Of a DNA stretch of 64,000 nucleotides, positions 36,732 to 46,800 are shown one piece after another. The translations under genes were made by a program, and so were the position numbers. Numbering within the stretch: the first letter of the stretch is position 1; each line of letters begins with the position of its first letter. Below the pieces are notes generated by a model. It did no database searches, was not told the DNA's origin, and saw nothing but the letters and a program-made list of their open reading frames with translations. Origin of the DNA: Thalassotalea sp. 1_MG-2023 (GTDB lineage Bacteria > Pseudomonadota > Gammaproteobacteria > Enterobacterales > Alteromonadaceae); assembly GCF_030546745.1 (NCBI RefSeq), contig NZ_JAUOPD010000001.1, positions 62,001 to 126,000 of the forward strand, read 5' to 3'.

Positions 36732-37382
36732 TTATATTTTAGGCAACACCAGTTGGTGCACATCGATTAATTGAGATTTATCTTTATTATTGGTATAGCT
36801 TAAATTTCCGTCAATGATTATTTCATCACCATTTTTTGCACGGTTTTCCAAATATTCAGCCTGTTTTCCCCAAGCATGTAACGTTCGCTCTATTGAAAAT
36901 TGTCGATATGCTTGTTGGTGAGCAGAATAAACATTGACATGACTCAGTATTGTACATTCCGCTAATTGTGTGTTGTTTTCAGTTTCAACAATTTTAATTT
37001 CACTGTTGATAGCCCCTGATAGCTTCACTTGATTCATTGAAGGTACATAGCCTTTAGCGTACGTATGAGCATAGGTTGCATGTATGATTTGACGGTTAGA
37101 TTGTTGACTATCAACAAGATGCCCTTGAATAAATACCACATCGCCTTTATCGGCAAAGTTAAGCGTTTTTTCAACCACATCTCCAATCATTTTTACAACA
37201 TGAAAATGGGTCCATTCTTTTTGCTGCTGTGTTTTTTTATCGAACCATTTATGATGAGTGGCAATAGTGAATTCAGCAATAGCAACCACAGGATTTGCTA
37301 AATATCTGATATTTGGTTTAGCAACTAAGTTACCTAACAGGGTAATTGAGCAAAGGTGATTATGAGTATGCGGGTGTTTCAT
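36732..37382 (-). CDS. single-stranded-DNA-binding protein paralogue with two OB folds
   Basis: A 216-residue protein. Residues about 10-110 form a recognisable SSB OB fold (ITLLGNLVAKPNIRYL, AIAEFTIATHHKWFD, WTHFHVVKMIGDVVE, KGDVVFIQGHL). Residues about 118-214 repeat the pattern more loosely (VKLSGAINSEIKIVE, AECTILSHVNVYS, HAWGKQAEYLENRAKNGDEIIIDGNL). The acidic C-terminal tip of housekeeping SSB (DDIPF) is absent; the protein ends VLPKI. So this is a paralogue, not the main SSB, that probably binds DNA as a dimer of double folds. It is upstream of the propeller/SHOCT gene in one transcription unit. Confidence 0.75.
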   Translation of the reverse strand: MKHPHTHNHLCSITLLGNLVAKPNIRYLANPVVAIAEFTIATHHKWFDKKTQQQKEWTHFHVVKMIGDVVEKTLNFADKGDVVFIQGHLVDSQQSNRQIIHATYAHTYAKGYVPSMNQVKLSGAINSEIKIVETENNTQLAECTILSHVNVYSAHQQAYRQFSIERTLHAWGKQAEYLENRAKNGDEIIIDGNLSYTNNKDKSQLIDVHQLVLPKI

Positions 37383-37562
37383 TGAAGTCCGTTACAATTG
37401 AGTTAACCCAATTAATTTATAAGATGCCTCACCTTATCACAAGTTTATTCTGTTATTAGGTAGTAGATTTAGTCTATTTTTAAAGGGTATTTCCAAATTA
37501 GGGGGTGAACAGGGTTAACTTGCAGATGAAGCGTATAGTGAAAAAGCCATAAAGCGAGAACA

Positions 37563-37587
37563 TGCCACCCGTTTTTAGTGAGTGGCA
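37563..37587 (-). terminator. weak hairpin behind the iron-uptake operon
   Basis: TGCCAC (37563-37568) pairs with GTGGCA (37582-37587) around a 13-base loop; an AT-rich stretch flanks it. A possible terminator for the leftward operon ending at 37609, with weak support. Confidence 0.3.
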
Positions 37588-37608
37588 ATTTTAATTTAAA
37601 TCATTAAT

Positions 37609-37896
37609 TTAAATAAGGGATGAAGGTAATTCTGATACCAGCCAGCCTATAACCGTAAGAGCACCACAATACATTAAAATGCCAGCATAATTAGCCATCA
37701 TCACGAGTGGAATAAAGGGCAGTACTAAGCACCACGATAGAACTTTTCTTGTTATAGGTCGCATTACAAATGCGGCATTGCCTTTTATATCTGTTTTATT
37801 AAATATTTTCCTGCGTCTAGGGTCTGTATAAGCAAGTAATAAAATAATGATTAGACTAAAAACAATAAAAGGTAATGTCACTATTAAGTGGTTCAT
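37609..37896 (-). CDS. small inner-membrane protein of the iron-uptake operon
   Basis: A 95-residue protein with two to three hydrophobic helices (about residues 5-24, 52-68 and 70-90) and a basic loop (DPRRRKIFNKTD). No family recognised with confidence; small proteins of this kind (DUF3325/DUF3649-like) often travel with PepSY-TM genes beside siderophore receptors. It overlaps the end of the PepSY gene by four bases, so it is translationally coupled. Confidence 0.65.
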   Translation of the reverse strand: MNHLIVTLPFIVFSLIIILLLAYTDPRRRKIFNKTDIKGNAAFVMRPITRKVLSWCLVLPFIPLVMMANYAGILMYCGALTVIGWLVSELPSSLI

Positions 37897-39509
37897 TGAA
37901 CGGCCTCCTGTGATGAAAGCGTTGAGTTTTCGATTACACTATCTTTCTTTGTCATTTGTACTGATTTGTACAGGCGATAAAAACATAAAGCAGAGCAAGC
38001 TAATAACATGCATTCAATAAATATCATCGATACCATGTGATATTGTATTGCGTCTATCCAGCTTACGCCTGAGCTAGAGAATCGAATAAAAGGTAACAGC
38101 AAGCAAAATAACCCATTGCTGGCTAATAATACGTTTGAAAGCAGTCTAATATTTTTTATCGCTAACGTTAGTACAGTGACGACGGCAGCTGCAATTAAAA
38201 ATGACAAAGGCGTCCAAACACTTTGATTTAATGCTAAAGTTTCACTAATAAAAAAGCCTGATGCGCTACTTAAAGAGCACAGTGGCAAACCTAAAAATCC
38301 CCATGTACACAGTCGACTAAACCAACGCCAGTTTTGTTCGCCTTTTTCATTTCTATGTGCATAAAGTTGTAACCCTGTAATGGTGACATAGCATGTTGCA
38401 ATACCTAGGCCTACCCAGATAATCTTTGAGAATAAGCCTGCAAACGTTCCATAATGAATAGGGTAGATCAGTGATAAAATAGCACTCCCTGCAGAAGGCA
38501 CTGTGCCGACTAACGGCTTGTATTCTATAAAGTCGCCATTTGTTGCATCGTACACCAATTGCTCAAATCCAACCTCTCCTTCGTTAGGCATGAAAAACGT
38601 AAGAAGGCTGGCTGATTCAGTAGCAAAATGAGAGATCGAAATAAACGCTGGAACCGCTGATTGTCGCTTCGCTGCATCTGCTATCATCAGGGTTAAGTTA
38701 GCTGAATCTTTTGGTGCTTCACTTTTTTGTTGTTGTTCTCCAACAAGCGTATGCATTAATGCTTCTTGATCCCCGCCAAAAGCAACAATTCCCATTGCCG
38801 GTAAACCAAAAGAGTCAGAAAAACTAAAAAAACTCCCAGTAAAGGCAAGCAAAATGGCAAATGGTATGCTCCAAGTACCTGCAACTGTATGTGAGTCTCG
38901 CTTAAGAGATTTACCGTCGCGTTGTTTTCGAATTGAGAACATATCAGTAAACAAATGACGGTGCATCATGAAACCAGAGACAGAAGCAATTAACATTGCT
39001 AGTCCTAAAATTCCGGTGAGAATGAGACCCCATGGTGATGGGATATGCAACTCTGTATGGATAGATACTAAAAAGCGACTTAATGCATAGGTATCATCTT
39101 GAGCAAATAATTCGCTACCAAAACCCTGTTGCTGAGAGATTATTTCGCCCTTAGGGCTTACTTTATATTGAAAACCAAACTCATCCATATTTCCGCTCGG
39201 GTTTAGTTTATGAGTATGAAAAAAATATACCAATTGCTGACGGTCATTTTCATAGACAGAAATTTCATCAAGATATTGATCAGGAGTGATTTCTGCTAGT
39301 TGGTTCACTGTGTTATTTACATCAGTTGTTATTAATAAATTTTTCGGATAGTTACTGTTAGACCACTCGCCTATCTCATCTGCAATGACAGCAACCGTGC
39401 CGGTGAATATAACTGCATATAGCAACATGCCTAAGACAATGCCAGACCAAGAATGTAAGTTAAGTAAGGCTTTTGCTTGAGAACGAATATTAGATGCATT
39501 TTCAGCCAT
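37893..39509 (-). CDS. PepSY-associated transmembrane protein, probable ferric-siderophore reductase-type
   Basis: A 538-residue inner-membrane protein with an N-terminal helix (HSWSGIVLGMLLYAVIFTGTVAV), a periplasmic PepSY-like region (VSPKGEIISQQQGFG), two more helices (about residues 155-180 and 210-228), a second periplasmic part, and a C-terminal group of five helices. This PepSY_TM family accompanies TonB siderophore receptors and is thought to reduce iron or process the siderophore in the periplasm. Third gene of the leftward operon headed by the receptor at 42007. Confidence 0.85.
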   Translation of the reverse strand: MAENASNIRSQAKALLNLHSWSGIVLGMLLYAVIFTGTVAVIADEIGEWSNSNYPKNLLITTDVNNTVNQLAEITPDQYLDEISVYENDRQQLVYFFHTHKLNPSGNMDEFGFQYKVSPKGEIISQQQGFGSELFAQDDTYALSRFLVSIHTELHIPSPWGLILTGILGLAMLIASVSGFMMHRHLFTDMFSIRKQRDGKSLKRDSHTVAGTWSIPFAILLAFTGSFFSFSDSFGLPAMGIVAFGGDQEALMHTLVGEQQQKSEAPKDSANLTLMIADAAKRQSAVPAFISISHFATESASLLTFFMPNEGEVGFEQLVYDATNGDFIEYKPLVGTVPSAGSAILSLIYPIHYGTFAGLFSKIIWVGLGIATCYVTITGLQLYAHRNEKGEQNWRWFSRLCTWGFLGLPLCSLSSASGFFISETLALNQSVWTPLSFLIAAAVVTVLTLAIKNIRLLSNVLLASNGLFCLLLPFIRFSSSGVSWIDAIQYHMVSMIFIECMLLACSALCFYRLYKSVQMTKKDSVIENSTLSSQEAVQ

Positions 39510-39514
39510 AATAG

Positions 39515-39799
39515 TTAACCCAAAAATTGAAATGTTAAAATAAGGCTATTAATAATAAACAGTATTACCAGTAGCCATTGCGCTTTACGTAGGTCAGTTG
39601 TTAAATAGGTATAGAAAAACAACAAAGCCCATATTAATGGGAACATGATAAGCGGCATCATTATATTATTTACATTACCTATGCCGGGTGGAAACCACAC
39701 GGCCATGGCAAACATGAAAAACAGAGACACTAACAGTGTTGCTGGACCACTAAGCCAGAAACGTTTGTTTTTGAAAAAGTGTAGATATGATGTATTCAT
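39515..39799 (-). CDS. small three-helix membrane protein of the iron-uptake operon
   Basis: A 94-residue protein with hydrophobic helices at about 15-33, 45-64 and 72-92 (WLSGPATLLVSLFFMFAMAVWF, MMPLIMFPLIWALLFFYTYL, WLLVILFIINSLILTF). No named family recognised. It lies between the receptor and the PepSY gene with five bases to the latter, so it is part of the operon and probably a partner of the PepSY protein. Confidence 0.65.
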   Translation of the reverse strand: MNTSYLHFFKNKRFWLSGPATLLVSLFFMFAMAVWFPPGIGNVNNIMMPLIMFPLIWALLFFYTYLTTDLRKAQWLLVILFIINSLILTFQFLG

Positions 39800-39871
39800 A
39801 CAAAGATCCGCGTTAAGTAGTTAAGTGAGCTGCTTTAAATCAGCAAGCTAACTCACTTACATGAGTTAAGG

Positions 39872-42007
39872 TTATAACTTCCAGCGCAATGTTAAGCTAA
39901 AGTAAGTAGGTGAACCGTAAAAGGCTTGATCCGTTCGAACAGAGCTCAGGTATTTCTCATTGGTTATATTATCGAGATTGAGACTTAATGAAATTTGATC
40001 GCTGAAATCGTATTGAACATAGCCTCCGAGCAATGCATAACTGTCTTGATTAATGCTTCCATAGCTTGTGTCATAATACACTTCACTTTGCCAACGAAGA
40101 GATATACCAGCATTGAGTTTCTCTTGCCATTTAGGGGCGTAATCTGCAAGTACCTTGAGTGTTTTACGTGGAATAAAGGTACGAGCCTCATCACCGTTTT
40201 CATCATCCATTGTCAAGAATGTATAACCACCTTGTACTGACCACTCCTGTGAAATATTACCGGTGATTTCTAGTTCAAAACCATTAGAGTCAACGGTGAC
40301 GCCTCGATATAATGAATAATTGAAGTCATCTGAATAATCATCGTCATCAATACCGTCACCATCGCCAAATTTAATGAAGTCATATAGATTTTCTTGTTCC
40401 GTTTTAAATACGGCAACACTAACGAGCAAGTTGTCTTCAAAGCGTTTCTTGATTCCTAGTTCATAACCACGTCCTTCAGCTGAGCCAAGTGGTTCAAGTT
40501 GTTCATTTAAATAGTATTGAGGTTGATAAATGTCACTGTAACTGCCGTATACATTCAAGTCGTCTAACGCTTCCCATGTAAAACCTATATAAGGGCTAGA
40601 GCCATCCTCAGAGGTTGAGGTTGATGCTCCCCAAGAATCACCTTCATTTTCATAATCGACAAAACTTGCACCTAAAACGAAATCAAAGTTTTCGGTAGCA
40701 GCTAATTGTATTGAACCATAAAACCGGTTTAAGGTTACATCAGTTATGCCTGCTTGAAACGGATCATCCCAGGTTGGTCTTGATACTTCTGTTCCTGACC
40801 AATTAGGGAATGAAGGCATAACGTCGAAACCGCTTAACGCAGTATAATCAAGATCAAGCGTTTCAGAGTCCGCTAAACTAAAACCTAGATTGAAAGCATG
40901 CTCAAATCCCCAAGCTTCGAATGTCCCTTGCAGTGTATTATCCCAGATCAACGTTTTGTCATCCGCATCAAACTTTCCGGGATATCCTAAAAGTCCTAAC
41001 CCTGTATTTGATGCTAAACCCGTATTTGAATAAGTGTAGAAAAGTTCTGAGCGATCTTCGTACGTTGTATAATTTAATTTACTGGTAAAAGTAACTTCAT
41101 CAGTAATATACCAACCTAATTCAGCAAAATAATTTTCATTTAATGTGTTCCAGTAAGTCCAATTCATCGCGGTAGATTCCGATGTATCGAAATCGGTTTG
41201 AGTGCCATCCGAATAAATTAATGGAGAAGCTCCCCATGTAACGCCATCACTCTTGTTGTCTTGATAGGTATAACCAAAAGTAAGGGTAACATCATCATTG
41301 ATCTGTCCATCAACTACGCCATATAACACGGTGCGTTTGTTGCCATAATGGTTCAGCCAGCTTTCCTTATCTTGGTGTACTAATACTGCGCGTGCAGCCC
41401 AGCTGCCTGAGTCTGTTAAAGGTGTAGATACATCAACAACGGCACGCATATTTGACCACCGACCTACTGTGAATGCGCTACTAAGTTGTGGCTCATTAGT
41501 TGGACGTTTCCTGACATAATTGACTGTTCCCGATGGATTGCCTAAGCCAGTAATAAGCCCGTTAGAGCCTCGGATAAATTCAATTTTTTCATAGATAGCA
41601 GTATCAAGATCGCCGACAAAAATATTGCCAAAAGGAATACCTGCACCATCTACATGCATACTGGTTATGTCGAAACCACGAGCATTAAAATAGGTACGGT
41701 CTGTTTCAGTTTGATCTATGTTTATACCGGTTACTTGTTTAAATAAACTATTTATGTCACTGAAATTGTATTTTGAAATGGTGTCATTTTCGATAATAGA
41801 CAATGATTGTGGGGTATCAAAACTGTCAAGACCTAGGCCAGTTGCCCCAGAGCTAATGCGTTGTACACGGTTACCGAGTATGCGAATTACTTCTATCTCT
41901 TTGTCAGTAATACGTTGTGCTTTTTCGTTACTTAATTCAGCAGAATGAGCAGTAAAGCTTAGAGCCAAAAAAATTGGCGATAATACGAAGGTGTAAGGGG
42001 ATTTCAT
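39872..42007 (-). CDS. TonB-dependent siderophore receptor
   Basis: An outer-membrane receptor for ferric siderophores. The ATG at 42007 gives 711 residues starting with a proper signal peptide (MKSPYTFVLSPIFLALSFTAHSAE); a longer frame upstream has no ribosome site. The plug is seen at about 45-170 (TPQSLSIIENDTISKYNFSDINSLFKQVTGI, FNARGFDITSMHVDG), then a 22-strand barrel with siderophore-receptor landmarks (ENNLLVSVAVFKTEQENLYDF, ISLSLNLDNITNEKYLSS). It heads the operon with a Fur-type site 62 bases upstream. The siderophore is not identifiable. Confidence 0.93.
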   Translation of the reverse strand: MKSPYTFVLSPIFLALSFTAHSAELSNEKAQRITDKEIEVIRILGNRVQRISSGATGLGLDSFDTPQSLSIIENDTISKYNFSDINSLFKQVTGINIDQTETDRTYFNARGFDITSMHVDGAGIPFGNIFVGDLDTAIYEKIEFIRGSNGLITGLGNPSGTVNYVRKRPTNEPQLSSAFTVGRWSNMRAVVDVSTPLTDSGSWAARAVLVHQDKESWLNHYGNKRTVLYGVVDGQINDDVTLTFGYTYQDNKSDGVTWGASPLIYSDGTQTDFDTSESTAMNWTYWNTLNENYFAELGWYITDEVTFTSKLNYTTYEDRSELFYTYSNTGLASNTGLGLLGYPGKFDADDKTLIWDNTLQGTFEAWGFEHAFNLGFSLADSETLDLDYTALSGFDVMPSFPNWSGTEVSRPTWDDPFQAGITDVTLNRFYGSIQLAATENFDFVLGASFVDYENEGDSWGASTSTSEDGSSPYIGFTWEALDDLNVYGSYSDIYQPQYYLNEQLEPLGSAEGRGYELGIKKRFEDNLLVSVAVFKTEQENLYDFIKFGDGDGIDDDDYSDDFNYSLYRGVTVDSNGFELEITGNISQEWSVQGGYTFLTMDDENGDEARTFIPRKTLKVLADYAPKWQEKLNAGISLRWQSEVYYDTSYGSINQDSYALLGGYVQYDFSDQISLSLNLDNITNEKYLSSVRTDQAFYGSPTYFSLTLRWKL

Positions 42008-42068
42008 ATTATTCTCGTAATAGTTGATGTCAAAAACAGGCGCAGTATAAATGCTTAGAAATACTAAT

Positions 42069-42087
42069 GCAAATAACAATCATTATT
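42069..42087 (-). promoter_or_regulatory. Fur box of the siderophore receptor operon
   Basis: The 19 bases match the Fur consensus GATAATGATAATCATTATC at 14 positions, with the whole right arm AATCATTAT intact. It lies 62 bases upstream of the receptor ATG. Confidence 0.7.
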
Positions 42088-42448
42088 ATTTAATGGTTGT
42101 AAGGGTTGATTTATTTATGCACTGATAAGACAGTTAGCTATAGCTGATGTATTTACTGCTATTTTTGAATACGCTAACGAGAGCTTAATTTGAAAAGATC
42201 TGATTTATGTATTTATGAAGGCTCGAATAAATGATGAATTGCTCTCTTTGCCAATAATCGCGCAAACTTCATTTAAATGACCAATCAAAATACACAATTT
42301 TCGAGAACATTGTCTTCAAATAATAAAGGGTTTAAATGCGTGCATATAAACAGGCGAGAAAATGACTTGCCACATGTGTTGAACGTTGTAGATGCGATGA
42401 TAGTTGCCAATATAGGAGATAGCGCAAAAAATCGTGGAGTAATAATGA
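42088..42448. other. 361-base intergenic region
   Basis: AT-rich DNA between the Fur-regulated receptor and the 3' end of tRNA-Arg. The open frame that crosses it continues through the tRNA and is not a gene. No structure recognised. Confidence 0.6.
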
Positions 42449-42525
42449 TGGCCCACCCGGCAGGAGTCGAACCTGCGGCCTCGCCCTCCGGAGGGGCGCG
42501 CTCTATCCAGCTGAGCTACGGGTGG
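42449..42525 (-). tRNA. tRNA-Arg, anticodon CCG
   Basis: The minus strand gives a complete 77-base cloverleaf: acceptor CCACCCG with CGGGTGG, discriminator G, encoded CCA, D arm GCTCAGCTGGATAGAGC, anticodon stem CGCCC/GGGCG with loop CTCCGGA (anticodon CCG at 42489-42491), and T arm GCAGGTTCGACTCCTGC. It closely resembles E. coli tRNA-Arg(CCG). Reads codon CGG. Confidence 0.97.
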
Positions 42526-42835
42526 ATTAACTTTTTAGCCTTAGCGTTATTGTTTTGTTCAAACTACATGACACTTATTAATAAATAGAAATGATATCCG
42601 AAATGTTTTCTATTTCTTGCTGCTATGTAGTATCAGTATTAAGGCGGCGCAATACTAATACCTATCGTTTTTGTTGTCTACCGCTAAAAACGAAAAACGT
42701 GGAATAGGGAGGTAAATAAGCGATGGAATAAACACGTAAAATTGATGAAATTAATGTACTTTCAGTGACTAGCAGCTTAAAGTATCACTATAATTAATGC
42801 GGGTTGCAACAACAAGGCAGTACATTTGTAATTTT
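42526..42835. other. 310-base intergenic region upstream of tRNA-Arg and of the RND operon
   Basis: Must hold the leftward tRNA promoter and the rightward RND promoter. No consensus boxes strong enough to name and no gene seen. A frame from 42797 could extend the adaptor protein by 13 codons but lacks a ribosome site. Confidence 0.5.
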
Positions 42836-43828
42836 ATGAAGCTACTTTTCCTCTTTTTCATCAGCTTTCTATTGCTTGGTGCGATAAATACCAACGCGCA
42901 GCAATATGCTACGCAAGAAATTGACGCTGCTACGTTTGAAAAAAATATCGTGCGGGTTGGCAAAACGCGCTTTAAAAAAACACATGTTTTATCGTTCAAA
43001 AGTCAGGGTTACTTAACCACTCTTGCCGTTGATGAAGGCGATAGCTTTTCTGCTAAATCAGTATTGGCAAGCCTTGAAACAACTGAATTAAAAGCATTGA
43101 AAAATGCTAATTACACTGAGTTATTACAGGCAAAGCGTGACGTTAAGCGTGTAAATGCATTAATCAAAAATGGTTTAAGTTCTCAGCAAGCATTAGAAAT
43201 GGCTAAGTTCGCCGAAGACAGTGCGCGCGAGCGGTATCGTATTTCCTACTACAATCTTGAAAAATCAGAAATTGTAGCGCCGTTTAATGGTGTGGTGTTA
43301 TCACGCTATACTCGGGTAAATGAGTTGCAATCCCCAGGTACACCGGTGCTTGAAGTAGCTTCTACCGAAAACAACTTTATTGTTGAAGTTGCTGTAACTA
43401 CCGATGAAATTAGGTTTATATCGCGTGGACAACAGGTTGAAGTAGAAGTGATGGGAGTTCAAGGTATTGCCGGTATGGTTAGTAAAGTACCCGTAAAAGC
43501 AAATAGTGCCGCTAATATGTATTTGGTGGAGGTAGCCTTAACAAATTTTCCATCTACGTTAAAACCTATTGCTGATCAACTTGCTACAGTGCGAATTCCG
43601 CTATCAACTCAGCAAGCTGTTTTTGCAGTACCAAATAGTGCGCTCATTGAAATGAACAATAATGGTCATGCTGTTGTTCTGGTTAAACACCTTGATACCT
43701 TAAAGCGGCAAGCCTTTGTTGTTGTTGGTTTAGATAAAAACTTTATTTATCTTCAAGCTGACGATTTATCATCAAACCTTTCTGTGATCACCCAAGGCTG
43801 GCAACAATTTGAGTTAAGCGAGTTATAG
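42836..43828 (+). CDS. RND efflux periplasmic adaptor (membrane fusion protein)
   Basis: The ATG at 42836 gives 330 residues with a signal peptide (MKLLFLFFISFLLLGAINTNAQ). The adaptor domains run in order: barrel-sandwich halves (GYLTTLAVDEGDSFSAKSVLASLE and EIVAPFNGVVLSRYTRVNELQSPGTPVLEVAS) around a short helical hairpin (ELLQAKRDVKRVNALIKNGL), a beta barrel, and a C-terminal membrane-proximal domain. It links an RND pump to an outer-membrane channel. The RND gene follows three bases later. No outer-membrane factor gene is nearby. Confidence 0.88.
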   Translation: MKLLFLFFISFLLLGAINTNAQQYATQEIDAATFEKNIVRVGKTRFKKTHVLSFKSQGYLTTLAVDEGDSFSAKSVLASLETTELKALKNANYTELLQAKRDVKRVNALIKNGLSSQQALEMAKFAEDSARERYRISYYNLEKSEIVAPFNGVVLSRYTRVNELQSPGTPVLEVASTENNFIVEVAVTTDEIRFISRGQQVEVEVMGVQGIAGMVSKVPVKANSAANMYLVEVALTNFPSTLKPIADQLATVRIPLSTQQAVFAVPNSALIEMNNNGHAVVLVKHLDTLKRQAFVVVGLDKNFIYLQADDLSSNLSVITQGWQQFELSEL

Positions 43829-43831
43829 AAC

Positions 43832-46800
43832 ATGCGTTTACCTAAAATTGCGATTAACAACAAACAATTTACGTTAACGATTGTATTGCTGTTGGTTCTG
43901 GTTGGCACCATTTCTTATTTCACTATCCCTCGTTCAGAAGATCCACAATTCGACATACCGATTACTCTTATTGAAGTGATATATCCTGGTGCATCACCAC
44001 ATGATATGGAAACCTTAGTGGTAAACCCACTTGAAGAAGCCTTTAATAATATTGAAGGGATCAAGGTTATTGAGTCGCAAATTAAAAGTGATGGTGCACG
44101 CGTTAAGGTGACTTTTTTATATGGCACCAATATTGATTTAGCCTTCAGTGAATTAAAGCTCGCGGTAGCTTCTGTTAAACCTAATTTACCCGCCGGCGTG
44201 CAAGATGTGCTAGTTATCAAAGCAACACCCACCAGTGTGGCGGTAGTACAAATGGCGTTGTGGAGTGAACCAACTGATTATCGAAAAATGGAGTTTTATG
44301 CTAAACAGCTCGAAAAACGTTTAGAAGCTATTTCTGCTATTAAAAAAGCTGATATTTGGGGTTATCCACAACAGATTGTGGCGGTTGATGTTGATGTTAC
44401 AAAGTTGCAGCATTTTGGTTTAGGTGTAAACGATGTATTAAATACGCTTAATAAGCGTGCTATGAATATTACGCCTGGTTTTATTGATGCCAATACCCGT
44501 AGGTTTAATGTTAAATCAAGTGGTAATTATAAAGATTTAGCACAGTTAAATGACACCATAATATTGGCTAATGAACACACTGCAATAAAACTTTCTGACA
44601 TTGCTCGCGTGAGCTTTTCTGGGGTTAAACCAAGTTATTTAGCTTACTTCAATGAACACCCTGTTATTTTCATTACTGCGGAACAGCGCGCAGATACCAA
44701 TATTTTTGAATTAACCAAAGCAATAGAGCAGCAAGTCACGCAATTTAAAACATTATTGCCAGAAGACGTAAAACTTGATGTTTTTTTTAAACAGGCAGAA
44801 AGCGTTGAAACTCGCGTAAATGGCTTTTTTGATAACCTTTGGTATGGCTTAATTCTTGTTGGGGTAATGGCACTACTTTTCTTAGGTATACGAGAGGCAT
44901 TAGTTGTTATTGCGGTGATCCCACTATCATTCCTTATTGCTATAGGGTGGTTAGACTTTGCGGGTTTTGGTTTACAACAAATGTCGATCGTGGGCTTAAT
45001 TATTGCGTTAGGCTTACTTGTTGATAATGCCATTGTTGTGACAGAAAGTATTCATCGACATAAAGACCCGAGTAAACCAATGCAAATCGCCGCTGCTCAA
45101 GGGGCAAGTACGGTAGGTTGGGCGATTAGTAGTGGTACCATTACCACCTTGTTTGCTTTTCTACCAATGTTAATGCTAGCAAGCAGTACCGGGGATTTTC
45201 TTCGTTCAATGCCGATTACTGTTGTTCTTGTGCTGTTAGCCTCGTTGTTTTTAGCATTAACTTTTACACCATTATTGGCGAGTCTATTATTTAGCCAAAA
45301 ACCGAGTAGAATAATTACCTTGCAAGTGGTGATAAATCGTTTTTCATCAACGTATTATGCAAAGTTGTTAACATGGTTTATCACGAAAAAAACATTACTC
45401 ATTTCAATATTTTTTATCGCATTAATTGCGATGTTTTCATTGTTTAATAACGTTGGGTTAAGCTTATTTCCGAAAGCAGAGAAACCAATGATTTTAGTCG
45501 ATGTTCAAGCGCCGCCTAATTCATCACTAGCATACACAAAAAAAGTAATGGATAAGGTAACTGTTTTACTAAAACAGCAGCCAGGTGTGTCACAAGTAGC
45601 TCAAAATATTGGCAATTCAAATCCACGCATCTACTATAATGAAATCCCAAAACGAGGTGTTGCATCGTTTGGCCAAGCGCTAGTTTTGCTAGATGAATAT
45701 AATGCAAACGATGCTCAAGCGCTGATTGATAAACTTCGTAAAGAGTTTTCTTCGTGGTCGCAAGCACAAATTACCGTCAAAGAGTTTACCCAAGGCCCGG
45801 TAACCGATCAGCCTGTAACCATTCGCCTAATGAGTGAATCGTTTGATGATTTGTCGCAAGTAGCAGATGATCTAGCGATGTATATGGCAACGCTTGATGG
45901 CTTAATTAATATTGAAAATCCAATTGGAGTCGCAAATACAGAACTTGCCTTGTCAGTAGATTATGAAAAAGCGGGTATGCTCAATATCGATATTCAAGCG
46001 CTAGACTTAACTATTCAAACGTTAGTAACAGGTAATGCAGCTGGTGTTTTTAGTGATGCTAACGGGGAAAGTTATCCATTAGTGATCAGAGGGAATAAAC
46101 AAGATATTTCGCTCTTTGAGCAAGCCTTTATTTCAACACGAACAGGCGCGTTAGTACCTTTAAGCCAAATTGTTAACGTGTCATTGCAAAAAGGTCATAC
46201 CGAATTTTATCATTACCAAAAACAACGTATGGCTAAAGTATCTGCAGATGTAGCTACCGGTAAATCTACTGCAGTATTAACCCAGCAAGTTGTTGATTTT
46301 ATTGAACAGTATAACTTGCCAGCAGGCATGTATTATTCTTTAGGTGGTGAAGAGGAATCGAGACAAGAAAATTTCGCAGGCTTGTTTCAGATTATGATCA
46401 TTACCGCCATTGGCATTTTTGCGGTATTAGTCTTGCAGTTTAAATCCTTTTTACAACCGTTAATCATCTTTACTTCCATTCCTTTCGCTATGGCGGGTTC
46501 AGTGATTGGCTTGTACCTGTTTGATTTGTCTTTTTCGATGATGGCGTTTATAGGATTGATCAGTTTGTTTGGTATTGTGGTCAATAATGCGATAATTCTA
46601 ATTGATACTGCGAATAAGAACTTACAACACAATGCTGATAAACAAACGGCAATTATAGAAGCTGCCGTGGTACGTTTTACACCTATTTTACTGACCACAA
46701 TCACCACTGTTGGAGGTTTACTTCCTTTAACATTATTTGGTGGGGGCTTGTGGCAACCATTAGGCGTTGTATTAATTTCTGGGTTATGTGTTTCAGCCAT

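Noticed and set aside
42449-42525. tRNA-Arg as an integration site for the accessory genes to the right
   Set aside because: The tRNA 3' end faces left, away from the accessory region, and I see no second copy of the tRNA end and no integrase in the window.
42277-42588. 103-residue open frame on the plus strand containing HPAGVEPAASPSGGARSIQLSYGW
   Set aside because: It is the antisense reading of tRNA-Arg(CCG), a well-known false protein pattern; no ribosome site.
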